Source: Burkholderiales bacterium (GTDB lineage: Bacteria; Pseudomonadota; Gammaproteobacteria; Burkholderiales; SG8-39). Taken from it: DNA of 53,005 nucleotides. Within the stretch, counting starts at the first letter, position 1. The number at the start of each line of letters is the position of its first letter. The position numbers and the translations under genes were made by a program. Below the pieces are notes generated by a model. It did not search any database. It was not told the origin of the DNA and saw only the letters and a list, made by a program, of their open reading frames with translations. The DNA is taken from assembly GCA_026417035.1 (NCBI GenBank), contig JAOAEA010000025.1, positions 1 to 53,005 of the forward strand. Reading direction: 5' to 3'. Of the stretch, positions 45,301-52,613 are shown piece by piece.

Positions 45301-45596
45301 GCCCAGCTCTCGACGAAGAAGTCGAACGGGTTGATCACCGTCATGTCGGCGACGAGGTCCACCGTCACCGACATGGATCCGGCCTTCTCCGGGAAGACGA
45401 AGCGCGCGATCCAGTTCCCGTACGCGTCCTGCTGCCAGTTCACGAAGTGCGTCGCCGGCTCGACCTTGAGCGAGTAGGAGAGGATCGGCGTGCGGCAGTG
45501 CGGCGCCGGGCGCAGCCGGATCTCGTGCGGCGAGAGCGCCACCGGCCGGTCGAAGGCGTAGCGCGTGGCGTGGTGCAGGGCGACGCGGATGGACAT
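42303..45596 (-). CDS. Transglutaminase-like protein with DUF2126 domain
   Basis: A 1097-residue two-part protein. Residues ~1-290 form a bacterial transglutaminase-type cysteine peptidase unit with Cys184 ([10 protein letters not shown]), His233 ([12 protein letters not shown]) and Asp249 ([11 protein letters not shown]). The large remainder is DUF2126 ([57 protein letters not shown]). It is the last gene of the Anbu/ATP-grasp/alpha-E cluster, predicted to make or remove an unknown peptide modification. A 7-nt tandem array abuts the ATG and no Shine-Dalgarno is visible. Confidence 0.88.
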   Translation of the reverse strand: MSIRVALHHATRYAFDRPVALSPHEIRLRPAPHCRTPILSYSLKVEPATHFVNWQQDAYGNWIARFVFPEKAGSMSVTVDLVADMTVINPFDFFVESWAERFPFEYPAALRAELAPYLVLEDLGPRQAEWIEAFRRSGFRPGDNTVNTLVHLNQRLQRDIRYLVRMEPGVQTPEETLALGSGSCRDTGWLLVQILRRLGLAARFVSGYLVQLAADVKPLDGPAGPERDFTDLHAWAEAYLPGAGWIGLDPTSGLLAGEGHIPLAATAFPASAAPVVGYTEPCESKLEFEMRVTRIHEDPRVTKPYAEAEWAEIDALGHRVDHDLRAADVRLTQGGEPTFVAIDDMDGAEWNFTALSPAKWELAEKLARRLRERFAPGGLVCYGQGKWYPGEPLPRWALSIHWRADGKPLWREPALIGSEASPAGAGPEDARRFALALAAALGLPQAYVIAAFEDPLPLLALEQNLPVNVDPATVPMKDYDERSRLARALARGLDQPAGFVLPLRAGGAEKATVWESSAWPLRREQLYLLPGDSPLGYRLPLASLPEVAPEDVEPDFERDPFDPRAELHDAHARNEAIVHRRPKRTPAPREVVRTALAVEARGGRLHVFLPPLTALEHFVDLVAGVERVAAKLALPVRVEGYPPPRDPRLRSLAVTPDPGVIEVNVQPASSWPELVRNTTSLYEEARQARLGTEKFMLDGRHTGTGGGNHVTLGGATAADSPFLRRPDLLASLITYWQNHPALSYLFSGTFIGPTSQAPRVDEARDDNLYELEIAFQQMQAKLAAGEEAGKPWLVDRLLRNLLVDLTGNTHRAEFSIDKLYSPDGPSGRLGLVEFRAFEMPPHARMSLVQMLLLRALVARFWKAPYRGRLVHWGTELHDRWMLPHFVGEDIRDVARDLRAAGYAFRDAWFAPFLEFRFPRYGTVVYEGVELELRQAIEPWHVLGEEMSGTGTARYVDSSVERLQVKVRGMVGERHVVACNGRPVPLRPTGVHGEFVAGVRFKAWAPPSALHPTIGVHTPLVFDIVDTWSGRAIGGCTYHVSHPGGRNYETFPVNANEAEARRFARFWAHGHTPGPMSVAAEPPNRHFPYTLDLRRAPG

Positions 45597-45659
45597 TCAG
45601 CGGTCAGCAGGCAGCATTCGGCGGTCGGCGGTCGGCAGTCGGCGCTCACCGGTCGGGAC
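45597..45659. repeat. Nine-unit 7-nt tandem array abutting the transglutaminase start codon
   Basis: Nine heptamers in exact register (plus strand TCAGCGG, TCAGCAG, GCAGCAT, TCGGCGG twice, TCGGCAG and on) begin at the base next to the ATG. In the gene sense the last units read CTGCTGA and CCGCTGA, the same family and orientation as the array before 10150. The rest of the gap, to 45746, shows nothing. Confidence 0.75.
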
Positions 45660-45746
45660 GCGGCGGGGCGGGGCCCGTGTCCCGGGTTCCCGCGGCCGGC
45701 CCGAGCTCCGCAATGCCGCACGCCGACCGCCGCGCGCCGCACACGC

Positions 45747-46496
45747 TCACGACGGCGTCCGCTCCTCGCCCCAGGTCGGGTTCGGCAGCTGGGCGAACAC
45801 GCGGCGCAGGCCCTCGCCCCACTGCGTGTGGATCATGTTGAAGTAAGGGTCCGATTCGAGGATCCGCCGCTGCAGGCCCACGCGCAGCGCGTCGCGCTCG
45901 TACACGAGGAGGTCGATCGGCAGCCCGACCGAGACGTTGGAGCGCATGGTCGAGTCGAAGGACACCAGCACGCACTTCGCGGCGTCGGTGAGCGAGGTGG
46001 TCGGCTTGATCACGCGGTCGATGATCGGCTTGCCGTATTTCGTCTCGCCGATCTGGAAGAAGGGCGTCTCCGGCGTCGCCTCGATGAAGTTGCCCTCGGC
46101 GTACACCATGAAGAGCCGCATCGGCTCGCCCTGGATCTGGCCGCCGAGGATGAAGGACGCGCTCGAGTCGATGTTGTTCTGCATGAGGTAGGGCCCGTCG
46201 CGCCGCTTCACCTCGCGCAGGCAGTCGCCGAGGAGCTGCGCGACCTCGAACAGCGACTGCGCGTTCCACAGCGTGAGCGTGCCGTCGGTGCGGCGCGCGT
46301 TCTGCTCGAGCAGGTTGATCGCGTTCTGCGTGACCGAGAGGTTCCCGGAGCTCATGATCACGACCACGCGGTCGGCGGGCCGCTCGAACACCCGCATCTT
46401 GCGGTAGCTCGAGACGTTGTCCACGCCGGCGTTGGTGCGCGAGTCGGACGCGAACACCATGCCGGCGTCGAGGAGGATGCCCACGCAGTATGTCAT
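45747..46496 (-). CDS. anbu: Anbu, proteasome-like peptidase
   Basis: A 249-residue Ntn-hydrolase of the Anbu family, the bacterial relative of the proteasome beta subunit. The start MTYCVGILLDAGMVFASDSRTNAGVDN exposes Thr2 as the N-terminal nucleophile after Met removal, and fixes the choice of ATG at 46496. GNFIEATPETPFFQIGETKYGKPI, then DAAKCVLVSFDSTMRSNVSVG, are family hallmarks. Anbu forms open helical oligomers rather than closed rings. Substrates are unknown. Confidence 0.92.
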   Translation of the reverse strand: MTYCVGILLDAGMVFASDSRTNAGVDNVSSYRKMRVFERPADRVVVIMSSGNLSVTQNAINLLEQNARRTDGTLTLWNAQSLFEVAQLLGDCLREVKRRDGPYLMQNNIDSSASFILGGQIQGEPMRLFMVYAEGNFIEATPETPFFQIGETKYGKPIIDRVIKPTTSLTDAAKCVLVSFDSTMRSNVSVGLPIDLLVYERDALRVGLQRRILESDPYFNMIHTQWGEGLRRVFAQLPNPTWGEERTPS

Positions 46497-46577
46497 GCCG
46501 TCGTTCCCGTCCGCGGTGCCACGTGCCGCGAGCATAGAGAATCGCCGCCGCCGCGGCAAGGCGAGCGCGGGCACGCC

Positions 46578-47492
46578 TCACGCGTAGACCGGGACGAGGA
46601 AGTGCCGGTTGATCTCCTCGTTCAGCGCGCCGAGCTTCTCGAGGAACTCGAGCAGGTACTCGTGCAGGCCGACCGCGAAGATCCGCTCCACCTTGCCGTA
46701 GTGCAGCTGCGCGTGGATCTCGCCGGCGAGCCGCTCCGGCTCGAGCTTGGCGCCGGCGGACACGTCCTGGAGGATCTCGTAGATCTGGTTCATGCAGGCG
46801 TGCAGCGAGCGCGGCATGTCCTCGCGCAGGATGAGCAGCTCGGCGACGCGCCGCGGCGTGATGACGTCGCGGTAGATCTTGCGGTAGGCGTTGAACGCCG
46901 ACACCGAGCGCAGCAGCGCGGACCACTGGTAGTAGTCGACGGCGCCGCCGACGTCGTGCACGCTCGGCAGCAGGGTGTGGTACTTGACGTCGAGGATGCG
47001 CGCGGTGTTGTCGGCGCGCTCGAAGAACGTGCCCAGGCGGATGAACTGGTAGCCCTCGTCGCGCAGCATCGTGCCGAAGGTCACGCCGCGGAAGAGGTGG
47101 CTGCGGTCCTTCACCCAGTCGAAGAACTCGGAGATGCCCTGCGCGGCGAGCGCGCCGTAGGACTTCTCGCGCATGCGCAGCCAGGTCTCGTTGAGGCTCT
47201 CCCACATCTCCGTCGAGATCGCGCCGCGCTGGGCGCGCGCGTTCTCGCGCGCGTGCTGCAGCACGTTGTAGATCGACGAGGGGTTCGCCGCGTCGAGCAC
47301 CATGAACCGCAGCACGTTCTCCGCGGTGAGCTCCGGGTAGCGCTGGTAGTACGCGGTGGCGAGCCCGGTGATGACGAGCGGCACCGCCCAGGGCTCCGCC
47401 CATTTCTCGCCGGGCTCCATCACGCGGTAGGGGAGCATCGACATGCGGTAGGTGACGTCGAGCATGCGCGCGGTGTTCTCGGCGCGCTCCAC
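46578..47492 (-). CDS. Alpha-E domain protein, N-terminus frameshifted
   Basis: A 304-residue all-helical protein of the alpha-E family: ERAENTARMLDVTYRMSMLP, FRGVTFGTMLRDEGYQFIRLGTFFERADNTARILDV and the ending NEEINRHFLVPVYA. The frame opens at GTG 47492. Homologues begin MLSRTAxxLFW...RYxERAENTAR. Here MLSRTANDLFWMS is encoded from ATG 47536, but in another frame: the join is 44 instead of 45 bases. One base is missing near 47496-47499, a true mutation or a sequence error. ATG 47536 is 13 bases from the ATP-grasp stop. Confidence 0.85.
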   Translation of the reverse strand: MERAENTARMLDVTYRMSMLPYRVMEPGEKWAEPWAVPLVITGLATAYYQRYPELTAENVLRFMVLDAANPSSIYNVLQHARENARAQRGAISTEMWESLNETWLRMREKSYGALAAQGISEFFDWVKDRSHLFRGVTFGTMLRDEGYQFIRLGTFFERADNTARILDVKYHTLLPSVHDVGGAVDYYQWSALLRSVSAFNAYRKIYRDVITPRRVAELLILREDMPRSLHACMNQIYEILQDVSAGAKLEPERLAGEIHAQLHYGKVERIFAVGLHEYLLEFLEKLGALNEEINRHFLVPVYA

Positions 47493-47549
47493 CTGGCCGA
47501 CATCCAGAAGAGGTCGTTCGCGGTGCGGCTCAGCATGGGACGGTGCCGC

Positions 47550-48974
47550 TCACGCCTCGAGCACCCAGGTGTCCTTCGTGCCGCCGCCCTGCGAGGAGTT
47601 CACGACGAGCGAGCCCTCCTTGAGCGCGACGCGGCAGAGCCCGCCGGGGACCATGCGGATCTCGCGTCCCGACAGGACGAACGGGCGCAGGTCGATGTGG
47701 CGCGGCGCGATGCCGGCGTCGACGAAGGTCGGGCAGGTGGAGAGCGCGAGCGTCGGCTGCGCGATGTAGTTCTCCGGCTTCGCGATGATGCGCTCGCGGA
47801 ACTCGGCGCGCTGCGTCATGGTCGCCGCGGGGCCGACGAGCATGCCGTAGCCCCCCGAGCCGTGCACCTCCTTCACCACCAGCTCGTCGAGGTGGTCGAG
47901 CACGTACTGCAGGTCCTCGCGCTTGCGCAGCTGCCAGGTCGGCACGTTGTTGAGGATCGGCTCCTCGGCGAGGTAGAAGCGGATCATGTCCGGGACGTGC
48001 GGGTACATCGACTTGTCGTCGGCGACGCCGGTCCCGATCGCGTTGGCGAGCGTCACGCGCCCGGCGCGGTAGGCGGCGAAGAGCCCCGGGACCCCGAGCA
48101 TCGAGTCCGGCCGGAACACCTGCGGGTCGAGGAAGTCGTCGTCGATGCGACGGTAGATCACGTCCACCCGGCGCGGCCCGCGCGTGGTGCGCATGTACAC
48201 GGTGTCGTCGCGCACGAAGAGGTCCTGGCCCTCGACGAGCTCGACGCCCATCTGCTGCGCGAGGAACGTGTGCTCGAAGTAGGCCGAGTTGTACTGCCCC
48301 GGCGTGAGCAGCGCGACGGTGGGGTCGGCGACGCCCTCGGGCGCGGCCTGCCGCAGCGTGTCGAGCAGCAGGTCGGGGTAGTGGTCCACCGGCGCGACCT
48401 GGTAGCGCGCGAAGAGCTCGGGGAAGAGCCGCATCATCACCTTGCGGTCCTCGAGCATGTACGACACGCCCGAGGGCACGCGCAGGTTGTCCTCGAGGAC
48501 GTAGAACTCGCCCTTGCCCGCGCGCACGATGTCGACGCCGGCGACGTGCGCGTAGATCGCGTTGCGCACGTCGAGCCCCTGCATGACCGGGCGGTACTGC
48601 GTGTTCTCCAGCACCTTGCGCGGCGGGATGATCCCTTCCTTCAGGATCGCCTGGTCGTGGTACACGTCGTGCAGGAACCGGTTGAGCGCGCGCACGCGCT
48701 GCTGCAGCCCGCGCTCGAGCATCGCCCATTCGTCGGCCGCGAGGATCCGGGGCACGATGTCGAACGGGATCAGCCGCTCGGTGCCGGTCTCGTCCCCGTA
48801 CACGGCGAACGTGATGCCCACGCGGTGGAACATCATCTCGGCCTCGCGGCGCTTCTGCGCGAGGCGGTCCGGCGAGGCGGACGCGAGCCACTCGGCGAAC
48901 GCGCGGTAGTGCGGCAGGACCTCGCCGTCGAGGCCGCGCATCTCGTCGTAGAAGATCTGCAGGGGGGCGGTCAT
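47550..48974 (-). CDS. Circularly permuted ATP-grasp protein
   Basis: The 474-residue protein belongs to the circularly permuted ATP-grasp type 2 family: FHRVGITFAVYGDETGTERLIPFDIVPRI, then KGEFYVLEDNLRVPSGVSYMLEDR, LTPGQYNSAYFEHTFLAQQMGVELVEGQDL and VVKEVHGSGGYGMLVGP. Family members are predicted to form amide bonds, peptide or glutamate ligations, with ATP. It is the first gene of the Anbu cluster, 13 bases before alpha-E. The exact product is unknown. Confidence 0.9.
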   Translation of the reverse strand: MTAPLQIFYDEMRGLDGEVLPHYRAFAEWLASASPDRLAQKRREAEMMFHRVGITFAVYGDETGTERLIPFDIVPRILAADEWAMLERGLQQRVRALNRFLHDVYHDQAILKEGIIPPRKVLENTQYRPVMQGLDVRNAIYAHVAGVDIVRAGKGEFYVLEDNLRVPSGVSYMLEDRKVMMRLFPELFARYQVAPVDHYPDLLLDTLRQAAPEGVADPTVALLTPGQYNSAYFEHTFLAQQMGVELVEGQDLFVRDDTVYMRTTRGPRRVDVIYRRIDDDFLDPQVFRPDSMLGVPGLFAAYRAGRVTLANAIGTGVADDKSMYPHVPDMIRFYLAEEPILNNVPTWQLRKREDLQYVLDHLDELVVKEVHGSGGYGMLVGPAATMTQRAEFRERIIAKPENYIAQPTLALSTCPTFVDAGIAPRHIDLRPFVLSGREIRMVPGGLCRVALKEGSLVVNSSQGGGTKDTWVLEA

Positions 48975-49176
48975 CGTCGTCGCAGCGCGCCGTCGGGCCA
49001 GTTTAGCGCGCGCACCGTACGCGGAGGTGCAACCGCCGTGCCAGGCGGGACGGCGCCGGAAACCGCCGCCGCGTCAGCGCCTTGCGCGTCCGCCGCCGGA
49101 CGCGGCCGGCGGCCGTGCACCGATTCGGGCGCGTGTGCCCCATCGCCGTGCGCACGGCAGATGCACCGAACCCGCT

Positions 49177-49185
49177 TGCTATACT
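49177..49185 (+). promoter_or_regulatory. Extended -10 promoter before the 49240 gene
   Basis: TGCTATACT combines a TG extension with a five-of-six -10 hexamer. It lies in the 265-base gap that separates the divergent ATP-grasp gene from the next gene; nothing else is seen in that gap. A transcript start near 49192 supports the GTG at 49240 as the true start. Confidence 0.5.
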
Positions 49186-49239
49186 CGCCGCCGCGGGCCG
49201 CGGCTCACGGCGCGGCCGACGTTCGGGAGCGAGGCGCGC

Positions 49240-50091
49240 GTGGCCGGGGTGATCGAGGCGAAGGTGCGGGTGCAGGGCGATCCCGCCGCCCTGCAGGCGT
49301 TCCGCCGCGTCGCCAACACGCGGCTCGACGAAGAGTTCGAGCACGAGTACCGCGAGCTCCACACCGCCACCGAGCTCGATTGGCGCATCAAGGCCCGGCG
49401 CGGGATCCCTTTCCCCGCGTTCGCCGCGGCCTCCGCCGAGTTTCCCCATCTGCTCGTCGAGATCGAGTGGCGGCGGCGCGACGACGGCTCGTCCGGCCAG
49501 GCGCTGGTCCAGGCCGGAAGGCTCGTCACCCAGGACGCGCGCGCGGCCGAGACGCCCGGCGAGCTCGCGCTCTCGGTGCGCGCGGCCGCCGACGGGACGA
49601 TCGGGCTCGCCCTCGCGCTCAAGCGCCGCCGCGACGGCAGCTGGATCGGCTACGCGCTCACCGACACCGAGCATGCGTTCTTCCAGCTCGCCGCGCGGCC
49701 CGACGGCCACGAGCTCCTCGCGAGCGATGGCGTCGAGCCCGAGTGGGCGGAGCGCTGGACGATCGGCCCGGACGGGACGGCGCACGAGACGCTCGCGGCG
49801 CGCGAGCTGATCGCCGACGAGCTCCTCGACGAGCTCGACTGGGTGGCCCACGCGTTCGCGGACGACTGGGTCTGGTTCGACGAGGCGCCCGAAGAGGAAA
49901 CCGCGGTCGAGCGGCACCGCTTCGAGCTCCACGGCTACCGGGTCCGGCCCGCCAACCTGCGCGCCGAGAAGCTGAAGCGGGTGATGGCAGCGGAACCGGG
50001 GGGGCTCGCCTTCGAATCGCTCGACGCCGACGCCCGGCGCGCGGCCGCGATCGTCGCCGCCCACTGGCTGCGCACGGCGGGCAGCGCGTGA
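49240..50091 (+). CDS. Conserved hypothetical protein
   Basis: A 283-residue soluble protein that I do not recognise. It begins VAGVIEAKVRVQGDPAALQAFRRVANTRLDEEFEHEYREL. It contains a WRIKARRGIPFPAFAAASAEFPHLLVEIEWRRRD segment and mixed strands, and ends in a helical stretch. It is rich in charged residues with no signal peptide or membrane helix. GGGAGCGAGG precedes the GTG; a second GTG at 49249 is possible. Its stop overlaps the hydrolase start by 4 bases (GTGA), so they are coupled and may share a pathway. Confidence 0.6.
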   Translation: MAGVIEAKVRVQGDPAALQAFRRVANTRLDEEFEHEYRELHTATELDWRIKARRGIPFPAFAAASAEFPHLLVEIEWRRRDDGSSGQALVQAGRLVTQDARAAETPGELALSVRAAADGTIGLALALKRRRDGSWIGYALTDTEHAFFQLAARPDGHELLASDGVEPEWAERWTIGPDGTAHETLAARELIADELLDELDWVAHAFADDWVWFDEAPEEETAVERHRFELHGYRVRPANLRAEKLKRVMAAEPGGLAFESLDADARRAAAIVAAHWLRTAGSA

Positions 50092-50951
50092 CCGGGGTGC
50101 CCTTCCGCCGGCGCCGCGTCCTCTGCGCAGCCGCGAGTGGCCTGCACCGCGTCGCCTACTACGAATGGGGCGACCGCGGGAGCGACCGGACGGTCGTCTG
50201 CGTGCACGGCCTCTCCCGGTGCGCGCGCGACTTCGACGCGCTCGCAGCGGCGCTCGCCGACCGTTGCCGGGTGGTGAGCGTCGATCTCCCCGGCCGCGGC
50301 GAGAGCGACTGGCTGAAGCAGCCGCTCGAGTACGCCGTCCCGACCTACGTCAACGACCTCGTCACGCTGATCGCGAGGCTCGACGTGGAGGCGGTGGACT
50401 GGGTCGGCACCTCCCTCGGGGCGCTCTGCGGGATGGCGATCGCCGCGCAGGAGCTCTCGCCGATCCGGCGCCTCGTGCTGAACGACGCCGGCCCGGTGAT
50501 CTCCGCCGCTTCCCTGGAGCGCATCGGCGAATACCTCGGCAAGGCACCGACGTTCGCATCCTTCGAGGAAGCCGTCGCCTACGTGCGCGCGGTGAGCGCG
50601 CCGTTCGGTCCGCACACCGACGCGCAATGGCGCGGCCTCACCGAGCACGTCGTGCGGCCGCTGCCCGGGGGCGGTTTCCGGATGCACTACGACCCGAAGA
50701 TCGCCGAGCCCTACAACGCCCAGCGGCCATTCAAGGACTCCGACCTCTGGCACCTCTGGGATGCGATCCGCGCGCCCGTCCTGCTCCTGCGCGGCGCGGA
50801 GTCCGACCTGCTGCCCCGCGACGTCGCGCTGGAGATGAGCCGGCGCGGGCCGCGGGCGACGCTCGTCGAGTTCCCCGGCGTCGGCCACGCCCCCACGCTC
50901 CTCACGCCGGACCAGATCGCGCCCGTCCGCGAGTTCCTGCTCGGCACCTGA
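50088..50951 (+). CDS. Alpha/beta hydrolase
   Basis: A 287-residue hydrolase with an oxyanion-hole HG (VVCVHGLSRCARDF), the nucleophile elbow GTSLGA (Ser109), Asp in LLLRGAESDLLPRDV and the catalytic His in PGVGHAPTLL. No signal peptide is present, so it is cytoplasmic. The substrate (ester, C-C or halogenated compound) cannot be deduced. The start is the GTG that overlaps the upstream stop; a second GTG three codons on is possible. Confidence 0.88.
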   Translation: MTGVPFRRRRVLCAAASGLHRVAYYEWGDRGSDRTVVCVHGLSRCARDFDALAAALADRCRVVSVDLPGRGESDWLKQPLEYAVPTYVNDLVTLIARLDVEAVDWVGTSLGALCGMAIAAQELSPIRRLVLNDAGPVISAASLERIGEYLGKAPTFASFEEAVAYVRAVSAPFGPHTDAQWRGLTEHVVRPLPGGGFRMHYDPKIAEPYNAQRPFKDSDLWHLWDAIRAPVLLLRGAESDLLPRDVALEMSRRGPRATLVEFPGVGHAPTLLTPDQIAPVREFLLGT

Positions 50952-51063
50952 CGCCCCGGCCGCGGTCCCAAGGCCTTGCCCGCACCGGTCCCCGCGCCAG
51001 ACCGCCTCCCCCAAGCGGCCTAGGAGCCATGGCCCGCGACCGGGTCGCCGTGAATTTTTCACG

Positions 51064-51117
51064 AATTCCTAGAGGGAATTGTTCCTATAATCCGAGCCAG
51101 TTAGCTGGCGAAGCTAA
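51064..51117 (+). promoter_or_regulatory. AT-rich promoter with operator-like dyad and leader hairpins
   Basis: AATTCC-N5-GGAATT (51064-51080) is a perfect inverted repeat in the -35/spacer region. TATAAT follows at 51086-51091, giving a start near 51098. The leader then holds two mutually exclusive hairpins: CCAG/CTGG (51097-51108) and TTAGCT/AGCTAA around GGCGA (51101-51117). This patch is strikingly AT-rich for the window. It precedes the FecR gene by about 80 bases. Confidence 0.5.
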
Positions 51118-51178
51118 ATCCGATCCGGGACTTGCGCGCGGCGCTCCGCAGCCCGCGTCCGGACGGAAGGGAGGCACC

Positions 51179-52585
51179 TTGAGCGCGGAAGCCATGCCTG
51201 CGATCGCGTACGGCAGGGGGTCTCTCCCCCTCGCGGCGGGGCGTGCCCTGGGCGCCGCGCTCCTGCTCCTTTTCCTCTCGGGCCATGCACTCGCCCAAAG
51301 CGCCGCCACGGTCACCGCAGCGTCCGGGACCGTGTCGGCGGCGGCCCCGGACACCCCGCCGCGCCTCGTCGGCCGCGGCGCCGAAGTCAGCCCCGGGGAC
51401 ACCGTGGCGACCGAAGCGGCGAGTTTCGCGAGGATGCGTTTCACCGATGGTGGCGAGGTCGCGCTCCGGCCGGGATCGCAGTTCCGGATCGACCAATACC
51501 GGGTGAGCGCGCAACAGGCGCCGGCCGGCGAGAGCATGCTGGTGTCGCTCCTGAAAGGCGGCCTCCGCACCATCACCGGGGCGCTCGCGCGGCGCGATCC
51601 ACAGAACTACCAGCTTCGCACACCGACCGCGACGATCGGGGTGCGCGGGACCGATTTCTACGCGCGCCTGTGCGAGAAGGACTGCGCCGAGGAAGCGACG
51701 CTGGTAGCCGCACGCACCCGGCGCGCGATCGCGCCGTCGCTCGTCGCGCGCGTCGCCGTCCTGCGCGGCGAGGCGACCGCGACGCCGCGGGGCGGCGCGC
51801 CGCGCTCGCTCAATGTCGGCGCGCCGGTTTACGTGCACGAGCTCGTCGAGACCGGGCGCGACAGCCACGTGGTGCTCATGTTCCTCGACGAGACGAGGCT
51901 CTCGCTCGCGCCGGGAAGCCGTTTCACCGTCGAGCAATATCGCTTCGAGCCCGACCGCTCAGGTGCGGGCGGCGCGGTGCTGCGCCTGCTCCAGGGCGGG
52001 CTGCGGACCTTCACCGGCCTGCTCGCGGCGGCGCGGCCGAACAATTACCGCGTCGTCACCCCGACGGCGACGATCGGCGTGCGCGGCACCGGCTGGGACC
52101 TGTGGTGCTACGGCAAGTGCGCCGACCCGGCGAGCGGCGAGGGCGGGCCGGGCTTCGACGGCCTCTACGTCAGCGTCTGGAACGGCGCGATCCAGATCGC
52201 CGGCGGGCAGGGGATCCTCAACCTCGAGAACCCGCAGGCCGCCGTCCTGTTGCCCGACGGGACGTTCCGGCCGATCACCGAGCTGCCCGGCTTCCTGAGG
52301 GACTTCCCGGCGCCGCGTCCCGACGGCGTGCCCTTCGACCCGAAGCTCTTCGGCGAGGAGTCGAGCCCGCAGTTCGCGGATCCGGGGACCTATTTCTACT
52401 TCTACGAGGGACGCGGCTACGTGCGCGTCGGCGATCGAGTGCTCGAGCTCTCGCCGGGCGAGGCGGCCTATCTCTCGCCCGACGGCGAGCGGCTGGTGCG
52501 CCTCTCCTACGTGCCGCCCTTCATCGTGCGCGACCCGTATCTCGGGCCGCCGCGCTTCGATCCGCTGCTCTGCCGCCCGGGCTGA
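51179..52585 (+). CDS. Exported protein with two FecR domains
   Basis: A 468-residue protein with a signal peptide ending ALAQSAA. Residues ~66-169 and ~212-314 are tandem FecR-like beta domains. Each has a GxxVxxGD/LVETG turn, an L-P-GSxFxxxQYR strand, LLxGGLRTxTG and the motif PTATIGVRGT (149-158 and 295-304), followed by a Cys pair (LCEKDC, WCYGKC). TTG 51179 is chosen because GGGAGG lies 4 bases before it; ATG 51194 is the alternative. It precedes a TPS exoprotein gene by 28 bases, and may help its export or sense the surface. Confidence 0.8.
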   Translation: MSAEAMPAIAYGRGSLPLAAGRALGAALLLLFLSGHALAQSAATVTAASGTVSAAAPDTPPRLVGRGAEVSPGDTVATEAASFARMRFTDGGEVALRPGSQFRIDQYRVSAQQAPAGESMLVSLLKGGLRTITGALARRDPQNYQLRTPTATIGVRGTDFYARLCEKDCAEEATLVAARTRRAIAPSLVARVAVLRGEATATPRGGAPRSLNVGAPVYVHELVETGRDSHVVLMFLDETRLSLAPGSRFTVEQYRFEPDRSGAGGAVLRLLQGGLRTFTGLLAAARPNNYRVVTPTATIGVRGTGWDLWCYGKCADPASGEGGPGFDGLYVSVWNGAIQIAGGQGILNLENPQAAVLLPDGTFRPITELPGFLRDFPAPRPDGVPFDPKLFGEESSPQFADPGTYFYFYEGRGYVRVGDRVLELSPGEAAYLSPDGERLVRLSYVPPFIVRDPYLGPPRFDPLLCRPG

Positions 52586-52613
52586 CCGGGCGCGCAACCG
52601 AGCGAGGTCTTCC

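Noticed and set aside
45597-45659. Tandem array considered as a CRISPR array
   Set aside because: Units are 7 nt with no unique spacers and no cas gene is nearby; the same holds for the arrays at 6264, 6425 and 10086.
44394-50087. Very long plus-strand open frame opposite the Anbu cluster genes
   Set aside because: It is a GC-rich shadow of the leftward genes: Arg/Val/His-rich, without recognisable domains, and antisense to intact families. Only its last part (50088-50951) is a real gene.
51091-51130. Leader of the FecR gene considered as a cyclic-di-GMP riboswitch
   Set aside because: The GGCGAAGC stretch is reminiscent, but the conserved GGGCAAACC-type and GACGCAAAGCC-type elements are absent. 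Only simple hairpins are supported.
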